A stretch of DNA of 64,000 nt from JBCCMQ01 sp039179985 (lineage in GTDB: Bacteria > Pseudomonadota > Alphaproteobacteria > Rhodobacterales > Rhodobacteraceae): contig JBCDED010000005.1 of NCBI GenBank assembly GCA_039179985.1, forward strand, positions 18,862 to 82,861, in the 5' to 3' direction. The notes under the pieces were generated by a model. The model was not told where the DNA came from and made no database searches. It was given only the letters and a program-made list of their open reading frames with translations. Shown here piece after piece: positions 62,387-64,000 of this stretch (position 1 is the stretch's first letter; the number at the start of each line of letters is the position of its first letter). Made by a program: the position numbers and the translations under genes.

Positions 62387-64000
62387 ATGTCGCGCCCCCT
62401 CAAGGACGCCCAAATTTCTCGCCGCTCGCTTCTGGCCGCTTCGGCCTCGGCGGTCGCACTGGGCGCAGTGCCTGGTCTGGCCCAGTCGACCGCGACTGGA
62501 AATGCCGCCGATCTCGTGTTGGTCAACGCACGGATCACCACCATGGATCCTGCGCGCCCCGAAGCGACGGCCCTTGCCGCCAAGGACGGCGTCTTTGTTG
62601 TCGTGGGCGACGCCACCGATGTGAATCCGCTGATCGGTCCCTTTACCCAGGTGATCGACGGAAAAGGAAAACGTGTGATCCCCGGCCTCATCGACAGCCA
62701 CACGCACTCGATCCGTGGTGGCGTGAACTATAACCTCGAAGTTCGCTGGGACACCGCAGACAGCCTCGAAGAGGCACTTCATCTTCTGCGTGAACAGGCC
62801 GATCGCACGCCCGATGGCCAGTTTATCCGCGTCGCGGGCGGGTTCTCGGAATTCCAGTTTAAGGAAAAACGCCTGCCAAACGTCGCGGAACTCGACAGCG
62901 TCGCACCGAACCATCCGGTGCTGATCCACTATCTTTACCGCGAGACGCTCCTCAACACCCGCGGGATCGAGTATTTCGGCTACGACCAGCCGGATCACCC
63001 GACCTATCCCGGCGGAACAGTGGAAAAGGACGCGGACGGAAATGCAACCGGCCGGCTTCTGGCCACGCCATCGGGCCTTTTGATGTACCGCACGCTGAGC
63101 GCGGCGCCGAAGCTATCACTTACGGATCAGATCAATTCGTCCATGCAATACATGGATGAACTGAACGGCCTTGGTATCACCTCGGTGTCGGACGCTGGTG
63201 GGGGCGGCATGGAATTTCCCGACGCCGACCCCTACCAGGTTGTTGCGTGGATGCACGACCGCGGGCTTCTGACCACACGCATCGGCTACCACTCGTTCCC
63301 GCAATTCAAGGGGCAGGAGCTTGCCAACTACCAGGAGTGGACCAAAAAGTTCACAGCCGGTGAGGGCGACGACATGCTGAAGTTCGTCGGCGCGGGCGAA
63401 AACCTTGCCTGGGCGACCTACGACTATGAGATCTTCAAGGAAGAGCGCCCGGAAATCGACCCGGACGCCGAAGAGATCCAGGAAGATGTCATGACCGTCC
63501 TGGGCGAGGCGGGCTGGCCGTTCCGCCAGCACGTCACCTATGACGAAACCGGCGACCGGTTGCTGCCTGTCTATGAGAAGGTAGCGCAAGGCGCCGGGCT
63601 GACGCCGGGCTGGTTTATCGACCACGTAGAGACCTTCTCGGAACGCAACCTGGAACGAATTGCGAAGCTTGGTGGCGGCATCGCGTTGCAGAACCGCCTG
63701 CAATTCCAGGCCGAGGATTTTGCCGCGCTCTACGGGATGGAAGCACTCGGTAAAACACCGAACTTCCGCGCGATCCTCGATCTCGGCGTCCCGGTGGGCG
63801 GCGGAACCGATGCCACGCGGGTGACTTCCTACAATCCCTGGTTCTCGATCCAGTGGATGTCGACAGGGCTCTCGCGCGGCGGTATGCGCATGTACGGCGA
63901 CGACAACCTTCTGACCCGGGAAGAGGCTCTGCGCCTCTGGACCACGGGGTCGTCCTGGTTCACCGGGGACGCCGGCCGTAAGGGGGCGATCACGCCCGGC
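62387..64000 (+). CDS. Tat-exported amidohydrolase (YtcJ-like), cut by window edge
   Basis: 538 codons are visible with no stop. The N-terminus is a Tat signal (SRRSLLAASASAVALGAVPGLA|QS, cleavage after residue 32). The amidohydrolase_3 domain starts with ADLVLVNARITTMDPARPEATALA; the HxH metal motif is in VIPGLIDSHTHS, and a later GGGTDATRVTSYNPWFSIQWM matches the family's C-terminal metal/catalytic segment. A periplasmic amide or imide hydrolase is expected; the substrate is unknown. TAGGAG precedes ATG 62387. Confidence 0.9.
   Translation, partial: MSRPLKDAQISRRSLLAASASAVALGAVPGLAQSTATGNAADLVLVNARITTMDPARPEATALAAKDGVFVVVGDATDVNPLIGPFTQVIDGKGKRVIPGLIDSHTHSIRGGVNYNLEVRWDTADSLEEALHLLREQADRTPDGQFIRVAGGFSEFQFKEKRLPNVAELDSVAPNHPVLIHYLYRETLLNTRGIEYFGYDQPDHPTYPGGTVEKDADGNATGRLLATPSGLLMYRTLSAAPKLSLTDQINSSMQYMDELNGLGITSVSDAGGGGMEFPDADPYQVVAWMHDRGLLTTRIGYHSFPQFKGQELANYQEWTKKFTAGEGDDMLKFVGAGENLAWATYDYEIFKEERPEIDPDAEEIQEDVMTVLGEAGWPFRQHVTYDETGDRLLPVYEKVAQGAGLTPGWFIDHVETFSERNLERIAKLGGGIALQNRLQFQAEDFAALYGMEALGKTPNFRAILDLGVPVGGGTDATRVTSYNPWFSIQWMSTGLSRGGMRMYGDDNLLTREEALRLWTTGSSWFTGDAGRKGAITPG

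Noticed and set aside
1..64000. CRISPR arrays, tRNA and rRNA genes, insertion sequences, phage attachment sites, replication origins
   Set aside because: On reading both strands I found no regularly spaced repeats, cloverleaf-type sequences with CCA-adjacent arms, transposase motifs or terminal inverted repeats. A tRNAscan-SE and ISfinder run would be decisive.

Overview
The window is GC-rich, densely packed alphaproteobacterial DNA. Gene content points to Rhodobacteraceae or a close relative: TRAP transporters, an aspartate 4-decarboxylase, an RTX protein and many 4-nt ATGA operon overlaps. I saw no rRNA, tRNA, IS element, prophage or CRISPR array. Both ends are cut: aspartate 4-decarboxylase enters from the left and an amidohydrolase leaves to the right.

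Layout. 1-14 kb: aspD end; a large kinase-like/FlgO-like/TPR protein that looks split by a frameshift; an HD hydrolase; a degP/OmpR-type regulator/histidine kinase envelope-stress block; small envelope proteins; AI-2E-type and AEC transporters; SHOCT, bestrophin-like and HdeD membrane proteins. 14-27 kb: a cyoABCD quinol oxidase, mprF with a rhomboid-like gene, a YiaW/YiaV-like plus NodT-like export operon, and an AsmA protein. 27-33.5 kb: two small exported proteins, then a guanidine operon. 33.5-37.7 kb: two small genes, a glutaminase/Na+ symporter pair and a LysR regulator. 37.7-44.6 kb: a hydroxyquinol catabolic operon with a TRAP transporter. 44.6-59.4 kb: an EEP-family protein, then a surface-glycan region (flippase, sulfotransferase, four GT2 enzymes, UDP-xylose synthase, two FAD enzymes, a possible GT-C protein, a secreted RTX protein with a carbohydrate-binding-like N-terminus). 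59.7-64 kb: a small unknown protein, a second LysR, XapX, a cysteine hydrolase and a Tat-exported amidohydrolase.

The best find is at 28.45-33.0 kb. A leader with the conserved core of the guanidine-I (ykkC) riboswitch precedes an ABC transporter, a ureohydrolase with the features of nickel guanidine hydrolase (GdmH), and an overlapping protein with ten histidines in its first 26 residues, which I suggest is a dedicated metal chaperone. Together they would sense guanidine, import it, and hydrolyse it to urea and ammonia.

The second system of note is the hydroxyquinol operon. It joins ring cleavage and maleylacetate reductase to a nitroreductase-like protein and two YciI-like proteins (the family of the dehydrochlorinase TftG). 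This suggests quinone or halo-hydroxyquinol processing. A perfect inverted repeat over the LysR start codon is its likely operator.
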